A stretch of DNA of 64,000 bases from an uncultured Clostridia bacterium. GTDB taxonomy: Bacteria; Bacillota; Clostridia; Oscillospirales; Ruminococcaceae. This document shows, piece by piece, positions 37,159 through 47,170 of this stretch; position 1 is the first letter of the stretch; the number at the start of each line of letters is the position of its first letter. The stretch spans positions 1-64,000 of the forward strand of contig CANPZC010000002.1 in assembly GCA_947589355.1 (NCBI GenBank), written 5' to 3'. A program made the translations under genes and the position numbers. The notes below the pieces were generated by a model. That model was given only the letters and a program-made list of their open reading frames with translations. It had not been told where the DNA came from and did no database searches.

Positions 37159-38142
37159 GTGAAATATACTATTGATATAAATAAGTGGGGCAGCTTTTTC
37201 AGTGTGCCGTGCGCGGTGGCTGATAAGCATCTCAAACTTTCGAGCGGTGACTTTATAAAGGTGCTGCTATGCGTTTTTGCTGACGGTTCGCCGAGCGTTG
37301 ACACCGCTTATGTTGCCCAAAAGTGCGGCGTAAGCGAGGAGACCGCAGAAGAAGCTCTGCTTTACTGGAACTCGCTGGGTATCATTATCATAAACGGCAA
37401 GGAAGAGGGCGTTATCAAAGAGCATACCGAAGCGAAAGTTGGCACCGTTTCACACAGCGCTGCCGAGAAGAAAACTGTCATTCGCTATTCGCCTGCTGAC
37501 CTGCAAAAGCTTGCTGAAAATTCGCCTGATATACGGACTATGTTTGCTTCTGTTGAAAAGGCGCTGGAGCGTACTATAAATTCTTCCGAACAGGCGGCTT
37601 TTGTAGATATTTATGAATATTATGGTTTTCCGGTGGCTTCGGTAGTAATGCTTACGCAGTATTGCAGCCGCATCGGCAAAGGCACTATGGCTTACATAAG
37701 AAGCGTTGCGAAAAACTGGAACGAGCGAGGCATTACTTCTCCGAAAGATGTTGAGCGTGAAGTTATTCGTCTGGAGGAGTACCACAGCTTTGAAAACGAG
37801 GTAAAACGCGCGCTGGGGCTCAGTTCAAAGACAACAAAAAAGCAGCAGGAATATTTTACACAGTGGCAGGAAATGGGTATTTCCACCCAGCTTATTGAAA
37901 TGGCAGGGGAGATATCTATTGACAATACCGACAGCCACAGTGTAAAGCTCAGCTACATAAACAAAATTCTACATTCTTGGCATGAAGCAGGCGTAAAAAC
38001 GGTTCAGCAGGCGCAGGAGCTTTTAAATTCGCGCAAGGGCGGCTCTGCAGGCAGAAATTCTGAAAACGGCAAGTCATACGATCTAGATGAATTTGAAGAA
38101 TTTATCAAAAACTATAAGCCGAAACTTTCGGCAAACAATTAA
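37159..38142 (+). CDS. DnaD domain-containing primosome protein
   Basis: N-terminal winged-helix; two DnaD-type helices incl. FVDIYEYYGFPVASVVMLTQYCSRIGKGTMAYIRSVAKNWNERGI; GTG start after GAGGTGA. Confidence 0.85.
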   Translation: MKYTIDINKWGSFFSVPCAVADKHLKLSSGDFIKVLLCVFADGSPSVDTAYVAQKCGVSEETAEEALLYWNSLGIIIINGKEEGVIKEHTEAKVGTVSHSAAEKKTVIRYSPADLQKLAENSPDIRTMFASVEKALERTINSSEQAAFVDIYEYYGFPVASVVMLTQYCSRIGKGTMAYIRSVAKNWNERGITSPKDVEREVIRLEEYHSFENEVKRALGLSSKTTKKQQEYFTQWQEMGISTQLIEMAGEISIDNTDSHSVKLSYINKILHSWHEAGVKTVQQAQELLNSRKGGSAGRNSENGKSYDLDEFEEFIKNYKPKLSANN

Positions 38143-38165
38143 ATGCATGGATCAAGGTGAATGAT

Positions 38166-39119
38166 ATGAAATACGACAGCAATGCGCTTTCTCGCGCACA
38201 GGCGGAAATAGACGAGCGCAGGGCGGCGGCTATATCTCAGCGTGAAAAACGAATAAAAGAAATTGAAAGCAAATTTCCCGAAATAGCGCGTGTAAATAGA
38301 ATTTTGTCCGGCACGGTAACTGAGATAGCGCAGGCTATGACTGAAACTAACGTGGGCGAGATAATAGGAAAAATAGCAGATAAAAATCTTGAAGCGCAGA
38401 AAGAGCGCAGGCAGCTGCTTGTTTCTTTCGGCTACCCCGAAGATTATCTGGATATTCACTATATATGCGATAAATGCGGCGATACGGGTTTTGTAAACGG
38501 CAACAGATGCGCCTGCCTTGAAACACTGGCGCGGAAGTATTCTATAGAGCAGCTTCACAAAGACTGCCATATAGCTCTGAATGATTTTTCGCAGTTTGAT
38601 ATAAATTTCTATCCCGAAGAAAACAGGCAGGAAATGAAAGCGATCCTTGATATGTGCATAAACTATGCCGAAACATTTTCCACCCAAAGTGATATGATGT
38701 TTTTCTTTGGCGGAACGGGGCTTGGCAAGACGCTGCTGTCATCGGCAATTGCAAAAAGGGTGCTGGAACGCGGTTTCAGCGTGGCTTACGATAGTCTTTC
38801 AAATTTTCTTAGAAAAATAGAGCAGGAGCATTACGGCAGGTCGGAGGGCGACACCGTGAATATGCTTCTCAGCGCAGACCTTGTGATCTTAGACGACATA
38901 GGCTCGGAGTTTCGCTCGGGGTTCAACGATGCGCAGATCTACGATATAATAAATTCGCGTATAAATTACAGGCTGCCCACTATAGTTTCTACAAATCTTT
39001 CGTATAAAGAGCTTAACGCGAGGTACAACGAACGCATAGTTTCGCGCCTGCTCGGTATGTTCATACCCGTTGAATTTCGCGGCAGGGATATTCGCTTAAA
39101 GAAGAGAATGTCGCTGTAA
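38166..39119 (+). CDS. DnaI/DnaC-like helicase-loader ATPase
   Basis: CDKCGDTGFVNGNRCACLE zinc motif; GGTGLGKTLLSSAIAKRV; LVILDDIGSE; STNLSYKELNARYNERIVSRLLG. Confidence 0.9.
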   Translation: MKYDSNALSRAQAEIDERRAAAISQREKRIKEIESKFPEIARVNRILSGTVTEIAQAMTETNVGEIIGKIADKNLEAQKERRQLLVSFGYPEDYLDIHYICDKCGDTGFVNGNRCACLETLARKYSIEQLHKDCHIALNDFSQFDINFYPEENRQEMKAILDMCINYAETFSTQSDMMFFFGGTGLGKTLLSSAIAKRVLERGFSVAYDSLSNFLRKIEQEHYGRSEGDTVNMLLSADLVILDDIGSEFRSGFNDAQIYDIINSRINYRLPTIVSTNLSYKELNARYNERIVSRLLGMFIPVEFRGRDIRLKKRMSL

Positions 39120-39154
39120 GGCGGCGCAACAATATATATTAAAGGAGTATTTTT

Positions 39155-40633
39155 ATGAGATACAGCGGTGTGATAATGCACATCTCCAGTCTTGCAAACA
39201 AGTATGGAATAGGAAAAATGGGCAAAGAGGCGTATTCATTTGTTGACTGGCTGAAAAAAGCAGGTCAGCATTACTGGCAGATACTTCCTTTAAGTCCTAC
39301 CAGCTGCGGTGATTCGCCTTATCAGTCGGTTTCGGTCTATGCAGGTAATCCGTATTTTATAGACTTTGAGCAGCTTGAAGAAGACGGACTTTTGAAAGCC
39401 GACGAATACAAAAATGTTGAATGGTCTAAAGAAAAAGGCTATGTAGATTATGCTCTGATATATCAGAATATCTGGGGCGTGCTGAAAAAAGCTTTTTCTC
39501 GCTTTGTACCAGATGAGGAGTATAAAGAGTTTTGCAAAGAAAACGCCTCATGGCTAGATGATTACGCGCTGTTTATGGCTATCAAGAACGATAACGGCGG
39601 CAAGGCGTGGTATGACTGGAGCTGGGATCTTGTTATGTGCCGCGGTTTTGCAGTTAAAGAGGCAAAAGAACGCCTTGGTGATGAAATAGATTTTCACCGC
39701 TTTTTGCAGTATGAATTTTTCACGCAGTGGGGCAAACTTAAAAAGTATGCAAACGACAACGGCATTGAGATAATAGGCGATATACCTATATATTGCGCGC
39801 TTGACAGTGTTGACGTATGGCAGCACCCCGAGCTTTTCGATCTTGACGAGGACAAAAAGCCCGTGAACGTTGCAGGCTGCCCGCCCGACGGTTTTGCGCC
39901 GACAGGTCAGCTGTGGGGCAACCCCGTTTACGACTGGGAAGTTATGAAAAAGCAGGACTACAAGTGGTGGATAGACCGCATAGCCTTTGCGCAAAAGATA
40001 TATGATGTTGTAAGAATAGATCACTTCCGCGGATTTGATACATTTTACGCTATACCTGCCGAAAACGAAACGGCTGAACACGGCGAGTGGAAAAAAGGCT
40101 GCGGCGCCGAGATGTTCACCATGGCAAAGAAAAAGCTCGGCGATGTAAGGATAATAGCCGAAGACCTTGGATTTATCACCGAAAGCGTCAGAAAACTGCT
40201 TGATGACTGCGGCTTTCCCGGCATGAAGATGATGCAGTTCGGCTTTGACCCCAACTGTCAGAGCGAGTATCTGCCATGCAATTTTAAAAATACAAACTGC
40301 GTTGCGTATACAGGTACTCACGACAGCGAGACCATAATGGGCTGGTATAACAGCTGCGGCGACTATTACAGAGATTTTATCCGCGACTATATCGGCGCGG
40401 ATGACAAAAACGATGTAAACTGGAAGTTTATTCACTGCTGCTTTACGAGTATTGCAGATACAGCTATAACGCAGATGCAGGAAGTGCTTTCTTTGGGCAA
40501 CGAGGCAAGAATGAACGTACCCTCTACCTGCGGCACAAATTGGCGCTGGCGCATTGACAGCGGAGATACTACCGATAATCTCGCAGAAAAACTTCGCAAG
40601 GTCACGGCAATAAGCGGCAGGCTGCATCAGTGA
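39155..40633 (+). CDS. malQ: 4-alpha-glucanotransferase (GH77)
   Basis: [73 protein letters not shown]. Confidence 0.95.
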   Translation: MRYSGVIMHISSLANKYGIGKMGKEAYSFVDWLKKAGQHYWQILPLSPTSCGDSPYQSVSVYAGNPYFIDFEQLEEDGLLKADEYKNVEWSKEKGYVDYALIYQNIWGVLKKAFSRFVPDEEYKEFCKENASWLDDYALFMAIKNDNGGKAWYDWSWDLVMCRGFAVKEAKERLGDEIDFHRFLQYEFFTQWGKLKKYANDNGIEIIGDIPIYCALDSVDVWQHPELFDLDEDKKPVNVAGCPPDGFAPTGQLWGNPVYDWEVMKKQDYKWWIDRIAFAQKIYDVVRIDHFRGFDTFYAIPAENETAEHGEWKKGCGAEMFTMAKKKLGDVRIIAEDLGFITESVRKLLDDCGFPGMKMMQFGFDPNCQSEYLPCNFKNTNCVAYTGTHDSETIMGWYNSCGDYYRDFIRDYIGADDKNDVNWKFIHCCFTSIADTAITQMQEVLSLGNEARMNVPSTCGTNWRWRIDSGDTTDNLAEKLRKVTAISGRLHQ

Positions 40634-40667
40634 GCAAATACATAAACATTTCAAAGGGCGTAAACGT

Positions 40668-42470
40668 ATGAAACAGGAAAATATAAGAAACTTTTGTATT
40701 ATAGCGCATATAGACCACGGAAAGTCTACGCTTGCCGACAGGATACTGGAGCTTACGTCTACTGTTGCGCTCAGAGATATGGAAGAACAGCTTCTCGACA
40801 ATATGGATATTGAAAGAGAACGCGGAATTACTATAAAAGCAAGGGCTGTAAAGCTGAAATACACGGCTCTGAGCGGCGAAGAGTATATTTTTAATCTTAT
40901 AGATACCCCGGGCCATGTTGACTTTAACTATGAGGTGTCGCGCTCACTGGCGGCGTGCGAGGGCGCAATACTTGTAGTTGACGCTTCGCAGGGAATAGAG
41001 GCGCAAACGCTGGCAAACACCTATCTTGCCATTGAGCATGACCTTGAAGTTATGCCCGTTATAAATAAGATAGATCTGCCCTCTGCCGACCCTGACAGAG
41101 CGTGCAGTGAGATAGAGAACATTATAGGCATACCTGCCATGGACGCACCGCGCATTTCGGCAAAAACAGGACTTAACGTAAGAGATGTTCTTGAAAGAGT
41201 TATAACCGATATTCCTGCGCCCAAAGGCGATGAAAACGCCCCCGTGCAGGCGCTGATATTTGACAGTTATTACGACAGCTATAAGGGTGTTATTATCTAT
41301 GTGCGCGTAAAGCAGGGAACTATAAAAGTAGGCGATACTATTAAACTTATGGCGACGGGCGCGCAGTTTCTGACCGTTGAGATAGGCAGCATGGGCGCTA
41401 CAGACCTTGTGCCGACCGGTGAACTGAAAGCAGGCGAAGTTGGCTATATTGCGGCTTCTATCAAGAATATAGGCGATACGCGCGTGGGCGATACCGTTAC
41501 TACCGTTGAAAACCCGTGCAGCGAGCCTTTGCCCGGCTATAAAAAAGTAAATCCTATGGTGTTTTCGGGCGTATACCCGGCAGACGGAGCGAAGTATCAG
41601 GATCTGAGAGAGGCTCTTGAAAAGCTTGCGCTTAATGATGCATCTCTTTCTTTTGAACCCGAAACTTCGGTGGCTCTCGGCTTTGGTTTCAGATGCGGAT
41701 TTTTAGGCCTTTTGCATATGGAGATAATTCAGGAGCGGCTGGAGCGCGAATACGACCTTGACCTTATAACTACAGCGCCGTCGGTAATTTATAAAGTAAC
41801 GCTCACAAGCGGTGAAACGCTTTATATTGACAACCCTACAAATTACCCCGATCCTACGCTTATTTCATACGCCGAAGAACCTTTTGTTGAGGCGCATATT
41901 TATTCGCCGTCAGAACACGTTGGAAATATAATGGATCTTTGCCAGCAGCGCAGAGGCGTTTTCAAAGATATGAAGTATATTGAAGAAAACCGCGTTGACC
42001 TGCATTACGACCTGCCGCTCAATGAGATAGTGTATGACTTTTTTGATGCGCTTAAATCGCGCACAAGAGGGTATGCATCGTTTGATTACGAGCTTAAAGG
42101 CTATATGAGAAGCAAGCTTGTAAAGCTGGATATACTGCTTAACGGCGAAATGGTAGATGCGCTTTCTTTTATTGTTCATGCTGACAGTGCATATGCGCGC
42201 GGCAGAAAAATGGTCGAAAGGCTTAAAGAAAATATACCGCGCCAGATGTTTGAAGTACCCGTTCAGGCGGCTATAGGCGGCAAGATAATAGCAAGAGAAA
42301 CAGTTAAAGCATACCGCAAAGACGTTCTTGCAAAATGCTACGGCGGTGATATAACGCGCAAGAAAAAGCTTCTGGAAAAGCAAAAAGAGGGCAAGAAAAG
42401 AATGCGCAAGCTTGGCAGCGTTGAAGTTCCGCAGGAGGCGTTCATGTCAGTCCTCAAGCTTGACGAATAA
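40668..42470 (+). CDS. lepA: Elongation factor 4
   Basis: [59 protein letters not shown]; LepA C-terminus GEVPQEAF-like. Confidence 0.97.
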   Translation: MKQENIRNFCIIAHIDHGKSTLADRILELTSTVALRDMEEQLLDNMDIERERGITIKARAVKLKYTALSGEEYIFNLIDTPGHVDFNYEVSRSLAACEGAILVVDASQGIEAQTLANTYLAIEHDLEVMPVINKIDLPSADPDRACSEIENIIGIPAMDAPRISAKTGLNVRDVLERVITDIPAPKGDENAPVQALIFDSYYDSYKGVIIYVRVKQGTIKVGDTIKLMATGAQFLTVEIGSMGATDLVPTGELKAGEVGYIAASIKNIGDTRVGDTVTTVENPCSEPLPGYKKVNPMVFSGVYPADGAKYQDLREALEKLALNDASLSFEPETSVALGFGFRCGFLGLLHMEIIQERLEREYDLDLITTAPSVIYKVTLTSGETLYIDNPTNYPDPTLISYAEEPFVEAHIYSPSEHVGNIMDLCQQRRGVFKDMKYIEENRVDLHYDLPLNEIVYDFFDALKSRTRGYASFDYELKGYMRSKLVKLDILLNGEMVDALSFIVHADSAYARGRKMVERLKENIPRQMFEVPVQAAIGGKIIARETVKAYRKDVLAKCYGGDITRKKKLLEKQKEGKKRMRKLGSVEVPQEAFMSVLKLDE

Positions 42471-42480
42471 GGAGCAGCAA

Positions 42481-42924
42481 ATGGAATTTCTTATTACGTT
42501 TGCCTTGGTGCTTGTGATACTTCTGTTAGTGGGCGTGAACTTTTTTGATATAGGTCTTTTGCTGCTTGGGCTGCTTGACCTTTTGTGCCTTGCGATGTTT
42601 TGTTTCTTTGCGTTTTCGCTCTTTCGGCTTTTTACCTGCAAACGGGTAAAAGCGCGCTTCAAAGAAATAGCGGAGAAAGAAAACTCGCGCTTTAAGGTAG
42701 CTTGGTATGTTATAGGAAAAGAAGAGGCAAGCACGGTGTTTCCTGCCGAATTTCTGGGCAAGCGGCTGTTTTATAAACACTCGGAAGATACCGTCGTACT
42801 GCTTACCAAAAAGGGCGGCGTATTCGATCTTAACGCTATACTTGCAATTGCGCTTGGGTCTGTATTTTCATTCGGTATGTTTGTCGGCATACTTTATGCA
42901 ATTTCGGCTTTGATAAAACTATAG
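42481..42924 (+). CDS. Hypothetical membrane protein
   Basis: 147 aa from ATG 42481; hydrophobic ends; SD GGAG. Confidence 0.7.
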   Translation: MEFLITFALVLVILLLVGVNFFDIGLLLLGLLDLLCLAMFCFFAFSLFRLFTCKRVKARFKEIAEKENSRFKVAWYVIGKEEASTVFPAEFLGKRLFYKHSEDTVVLLTKKGGVFDLNAILAIALGSVFSFGMFVGILYAISALIKL

Positions 42925-42941
42925 AAAGGCATACTCTTTTT

Positions 42942-43409
42942 ATGGAGAACGAACAGAACTATATAAAACAGTCGATAACAGGCGGGCTTGTAGGCGCGGC
43001 TGTCTTTCCGCTTTTGTATGAATGTTATGCAAATGTGATGCGTGGGTTCGCGGTAGCTCTCGCGCTTTTCGGCTGTGTGCTTATGGGTTTTGTGCTTGCA
43101 AAATACAGCCTGTCAAAAGCTTTGTGCGGCATGGCGTTCTTTACGCTGCTCAGCGTCGGGCTGGGGCTGTTTTTGCAGATAATCGTTCACAGGCATATAG
43201 TTGACTTTCTTGAAAGACGTTCAAAGTATTTTTATTTGTCATACAGAGATATTTCTATCTATATCATAAAAATATTTACCTGCTATGTTGCAGGGTACAT
43301 TGTGTGTATAGCAAGGTGCGGCGGTCGTGCGGCAGTAAGAAAAATGCGCAGCAATTCGCAGGATACCAAAAGCTTTATAGACAATGCATTCGGTGAAGAC
43401 GATGAGTAA
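42942..43409 (+). CDS. Hypothetical membrane protein
   Basis: 155 aa, several TM helices, SD-preceded ATG, overlaps hemW start. Confidence 0.7.
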   Translation: MENEQNYIKQSITGGLVGAAVFPLLYECYANVMRGFAVALALFGCVLMGFVLAKYSLSKALCGMAFFTLLSVGLGLFLQIIVHRHIVDFLERRSKYFYLSYRDISIYIIKIFTCYVAGYIVCIARCGGRAAVRKMRSNSQDTKSFIDNAFGEDDE

Positions 43410-44496
43410 CGCAGGAGTTTATATACATATGCCGTTTTGCGCGAGGAAATGCCCATACTGCGACTTTTACTCTCTCGCAGGCGCGGAAGATATGTTTGAT
43501 GAGTATGCAAAAGCGCTTATACGCGATATACAGAGTACAGGCAATAAAGAGATCTCGGTAGATTCTATATATTTTGGCGGCGGAACACCTACTCTTATGC
43601 CTGCAAAGCTGCTTTGCGATATTAGCGAAGCGGTAAAAAGGAGCTTTAACACCGCAGAAGATACCGAAATTACAGTAGAAAGCAACCCCTTTACAGCCGA
43701 TAAAAGTTACTATAAAGAGCTTACAAAAGCAGGCTTTAACAGAATATCTTTCGGCGTGCAGTCGTGTGTTGACAGTGAGCTTAAATCGCTTGGCAGGCTG
43801 CACAGCTTTGAGCAGGCACAAACTTCAATACTTGAAGCGTATGATGCAGGCTTTGAAAATATTTCCTGCGACCTGATGATGGGCATAATAGGGCAGAGTG
43901 TTGACAGCCTGATGTTTTCGATAGATAAGCTGTGCTCGCTGCCGATAACGCATATTTCGGCGTATATGCTCAAGATCGAAAAAGACACACCGTATGACTG
44001 CGATGAAATAAAAAACAGTATTGCTGATGATGACACGAGCGCGGAAATGTATCTGGCGGCGGTTGATATGCTCAAAGAAAATGGTTTTGAGCAGTACGAA
44101 ATTTCAAACTTCTGCAAGGGCAGGTTTCGTTCGCGGCATAATATGAAATACTGGCAGCTTGCGCCTTATTACGGTTTCGGCCCGTCGGCACATTCTTTTA
44201 TAGGCGGCAAAAGATACTATTATAAAAGAGACATTCAAGGCTATATAAACGCGCCTGAAAAACTTTTGGAAGACGGCGAATGTAACGCCCTTGAAGAATA
44301 TACCATGCTTTCTTTAAGGCTTACAGACGGCATTAGCGTGCAAAAGTACAAAGAGCTTGGCGGCGATGTTGCTAGGTTTGAAACGCTTGCAGAAAAGCTT
44401 TGCAGGCACGGTATGGCAAAGTATGACGGCAAAATGCTTTCACTTACCGCACAAGGCTTTTTGGTATCCAACAGCATAATAGCTGAACTTATATAG
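43402..44496 (+). CDS. hemW: Radical SAM coproporphyrinogen III oxidase-like protein HemW
   Basis: AGVYIHMPFCARKCPYCDFYSLAG, YFGGGTPTLM, ISFGVQSCVDSELKSLGRLHSFEQA. Confidence 0.93.
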   Translation: MSNAGVYIHMPFCARKCPYCDFYSLAGAEDMFDEYAKALIRDIQSTGNKEISVDSIYFGGGTPTLMPAKLLCDISEAVKRSFNTAEDTEITVESNPFTADKSYYKELTKAGFNRISFGVQSCVDSELKSLGRLHSFEQAQTSILEAYDAGFENISCDLMMGIIGQSVDSLMFSIDKLCSLPITHISAYMLKIEKDTPYDCDEIKNSIADDDTSAEMYLAAVDMLKENGFEQYEISNFCKGRFRSRHNMKYWQLAPYYGFGPSAHSFIGGKRYYYKRDIQGYINAPEKLLEDGECNALEEYTMLSLRLTDGISVQKYKELGGDVARFETLAEKLCRHGMAKYDGKMLSLTAQGFLVSNSIIAELI

Positions 44497-44632
44497 TCAA
44501 GATATACAAAAATTTCCTTGTGGGTTTGTATGTTTATACAATGTTTATAAATTGAATTTGTTGATATTGTAATTTTAATTTGATAATGCTAAAATATAAG
44601 TAGTATGTCATGTTGCGAGGGGAGGTCTGTTT

Positions 44633-45640
44633 ATGTTCAAAAAATATGCGGCAGCTTTAATGGCGGCGGTGATGATGCTTTCTCTGTCTGCCTGCGGTAA
44701 AAAAGATGAGAGCAGCAAAGCCGAGGATATTATTATCGATGCTACCGAGATAAAATACGATACTCAGACGGTCGAAGTAGGCTCTATAGGTTCGATATAC
44801 GATATTCAGAATACCGAATTTACTTATCCTTATAAAGAGTATGTTTACATCAAGCAAAACGGCATAATAGGCAAGCTTTATACGGGCGACACCATTGAAG
44901 AGGGTGAGCTTATCTGCGAGCTTATTTCCGACGATCTTTCAGACGAACTTGAAACGCAGAAGGTCGTTACCGACAGCGCCAAAGAAACTTATGATAATAT
45001 GGCCGCTTCTGGCGTTACGGGCGCTGAGCTTGAAAAAGCCAAGGTGAATTATGAACTTGAGCAGAACAATTACGACAGGCTTCTTGATAAGGCATCGTTA
45101 TCAAAGATATACGCCCCGTGCAGCGGCAAGATATCCATGAACGGCGGCGAACTTCATGCAGGCGATAAGGTGCAGGCAGGGCAGTATCTGTGCGAGATAG
45201 CCGATACGAGCAGCAAATATCTTTGTGCGTTTGTAAATAATGAGCCTCTTGAAAACGTGAATTTCGGCAGCAAGGTCGAGGTCACTCAGATGAACGGAAC
45301 ATCGGTCGAGGGCAGAGTAGTTGACATGTTAATGGTAGAGGGCGGCGTATACGGCAGCGGCGTTAATTATGTTATAGATCTTCCCGAGGGCACGGAGTTT
45401 AACGGTTTTGGCGCGATACACGTTTTTTTCAGCGTGAACTATAAAGAGAATACCATTGTTATAGATCAAAGAGCTTTGAAGTCTTCCGGCGGAAGAAAGT
45501 ATGTAAACGTGCTTGTTGACGGAACAAAGGTGGAAATGGACGTTGAAACCGGCATGGTCGATAAAAACGGCAGAAAAGTAGAGATATTAAGCGGTCTTGA
45601 GGGCGGCGAACAGCTGATAGTAAATACTTCAAACAACTGA
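44633..45640 (+). CDS. Lipoprotein of membrane-fusion/HlyD-type (periplasmic adaptor-like)
   Basis: Lipobox LSLSACG; coiled-coil between biotinyl-lipoyl-like halves (GKLYTGDTIEEGELICEL ... YAPCSGKISMNGGELHAGDKVQAGQYLCEI). Confidence 0.82.
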   Translation: MFKKYAAALMAAVMMLSLSACGKKDESSKAEDIIIDATEIKYDTQTVEVGSIGSIYDIQNTEFTYPYKEYVYIKQNGIIGKLYTGDTIEEGELICELISDDLSDELETQKVVTDSAKETYDNMAASGVTGAELEKAKVNYELEQNNYDRLLDKASLSKIYAPCSGKISMNGGELHAGDKVQAGQYLCEIADTSSKYLCAFVNNEPLENVNFGSKVEVTQMNGTSVEGRVVDMLMVEGGVYGSGVNYVIDLPEGTEFNGFGAIHVFFSVNYKENTIVIDQRALKSSGGRKYVNVLVDGTKVEMDVETGMVDKNGRKVEILSGLEGGEQLIVNTSNN

Positions 45641-45676
45641 CCGCTGTAAAATGAATGAAAGGCAGACTTTATAAAA

Positions 45677-46510
45677 ATGAAAGACATTTTAAAAAACATA
45701 TGGGTAAAGCGGGGCTTGGCAGTATTCAACCTTGTGTATATCGCAGAGGTGCTGCTTTTGACCGTTGCCACATTTTTATATGACTTAGAGATAAGGAAAG
45801 GCGCGCAAGGTGCGTTCTTTGCGGTGCATTTTATTTTGAGCGCGCTGTTCCTTGTGTTTATGCTGTACACGAAAGATATTATTTTAACGAAGATAACGGG
45901 GCTTTTGCTTTTGCCCGTAGTGTTCTTTCTTGTGATATTCAATATGCACAATATCGTTATATTCGTGCCGCCGCTTATAGTTGCGATAATAATGTTTTTC
46001 TATATTACAGTACCTAATAATCTTAAAGTGCTGCTGGGTACTATTTACATCATGCTGTATGTGCTGGGCATTTTTGCATACTTTATATTTAATATGCTGT
46101 TTGGTTCATCGGCTGTAGAAACAGTTCTTGACGAGAATTTATCGCCCGATGACCCGGTGTATTCTATGTATGATATGAACTATGTTATGCAGCTTACAGC
46201 AAACGACAACACCATTTCGCCTGACGGAACGATGCAGTTTTATCTGTGCGACGTTCAGAACAAAGAGGACGGACAGGTAATTATTTATGTCATTCCGCAC
46301 GGACAGGACAAGAGCTTTAAGTTTTTCACGCTTAAACAAAAGGGTATAAAGAGAAAAGTAAAGTTTTTCTACGGCAGAGGCAAAGTGCCGGAAGTTTACT
46401 GGAGCGGAAGCGATACGCTGACCTATAAAATGGAGGGCGAGAGCGAAGAAACGAACTCCACCGTAAGACTGCCCGAAAAGAACTACCTTGAATTTATAGG
46501 CGTGTATTAA
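45677..46510 (+). CDS. Hypothetical multi-pass membrane protein with C-terminal soluble domain
   Basis: 277 aa; several TM helices over about 150 aa then a beta-rich region. Confidence 0.7.
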   Translation: MKDILKNIWVKRGLAVFNLVYIAEVLLLTVATFLYDLEIRKGAQGAFFAVHFILSALFLVFMLYTKDIILTKITGLLLLPVVFFLVIFNMHNIVIFVPPLIVAIIMFFYITVPNNLKVLLGTIYIMLYVLGIFAYFIFNMLFGSSAVETVLDENLSPDDPVYSMYDMNYVMQLTANDNTISPDGTMQFYLCDVQNKEDGQVIIYVIPHGQDKSFKFFTLKQKGIKRKVKFFYGRGKVPEVYWSGSDTLTYKMEGESEETNSTVRLPEKNYLEFIGVY

Positions 46511-46536
46511 GCCTTTGGCGGAACGGAGAAACAAAA

Positions 46537-46809
46537 ATGAGCAAACAAAACGAAGATAAAAAGCCGCTTACTGTGTGGCAGAAAATATCGCTGAATATAA
46601 AGATAATATTATTGATAGTCGTGCTTATACTTGTTGGCTTCTTTGCGCTGTATATGTATAAAACATCGCTTGACGATGTGCTTAGCAAGGAAAATCGGAC
46701 GGACGACGGTAGATCGGCAGCTGCGGTGACTACCGTTTATATCAACGGCGGTGACAGCTTAGCGGCTGATGACAGTATCACAGATACAGATGACGGCGAT
46801 ATAGATTAA
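46537..46809 (+). CDS. Hypothetical single-pass membrane protein
   Basis: 90 aa; IKIILLIVVLILVGFFALYMY TM; acidic C-terminus. Confidence 0.65.
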   Translation: MSKQNEDKKPLTVWQKISLNIKIILLIVVLILVGFFALYMYKTSLDDVLSKENRTDDGRSAAAVTTVYINGGDSLAADDSITDTDDGDID

Positions 46810-46833
46810 ATGAATAGTTGAAATGATGATGTG

Positions 46834-46882
46834 CAGTCTGTAAAGTTTATTTCTTTACAGGCTGTTGTTTTGATTTTTTGCT
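46834..46882 (+). terminator. Intrinsic terminator
   Basis: CAGTCTGTAAAG...CTTTACAGGCTG stem then TTGTTTTGATTTTTT. Confidence 0.75.
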
Positions 46883-47036
46883 TTTTGTGAAATAATGCAC
46901 GTTTGCCCTCCTGCGCCTATGCAGCGCGGTTTGCATTTTATCTGGGCTGTAAAGGTGTGTTGTTGTTTGTGCAATGTAAACAAAAAATGCCTTGATAATT
47001 TTATCTTTCAAATGGCAAAAAAGTTGCCGTACCCCC

Positions 47037-47100
47037 TTGACTTGAAGACCGCAATACTGTATACTGTTATTTAGCGACTTTCGACCACAATATATTGTGA
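47037..47100 (+). promoter_or_regulatory. nrdD promoter with candidate NrdR box pair
   Basis: TTGACT (47037-47042), 17-nt spacer, TATACT (47060-47065); palindrome CACAATATATTGTG (47086-47099); weaker box AATACTGTATACTGTT centred 32 bp upstream over the -10. Confidence 0.65.
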
Positions 47101-47170
47101 TTGACCTTGCCGCTTTCTGCTAGATGTACTAATTAAAAATACTAAAATAAAACAAGGGGAGATAGTCAAA

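Noticed and set aside
39554-40864. 436-aa minus-strand ORF over malQ/lepA
   Set aside because: Antisense to malQ and lepA; no supporting motif or promoter.
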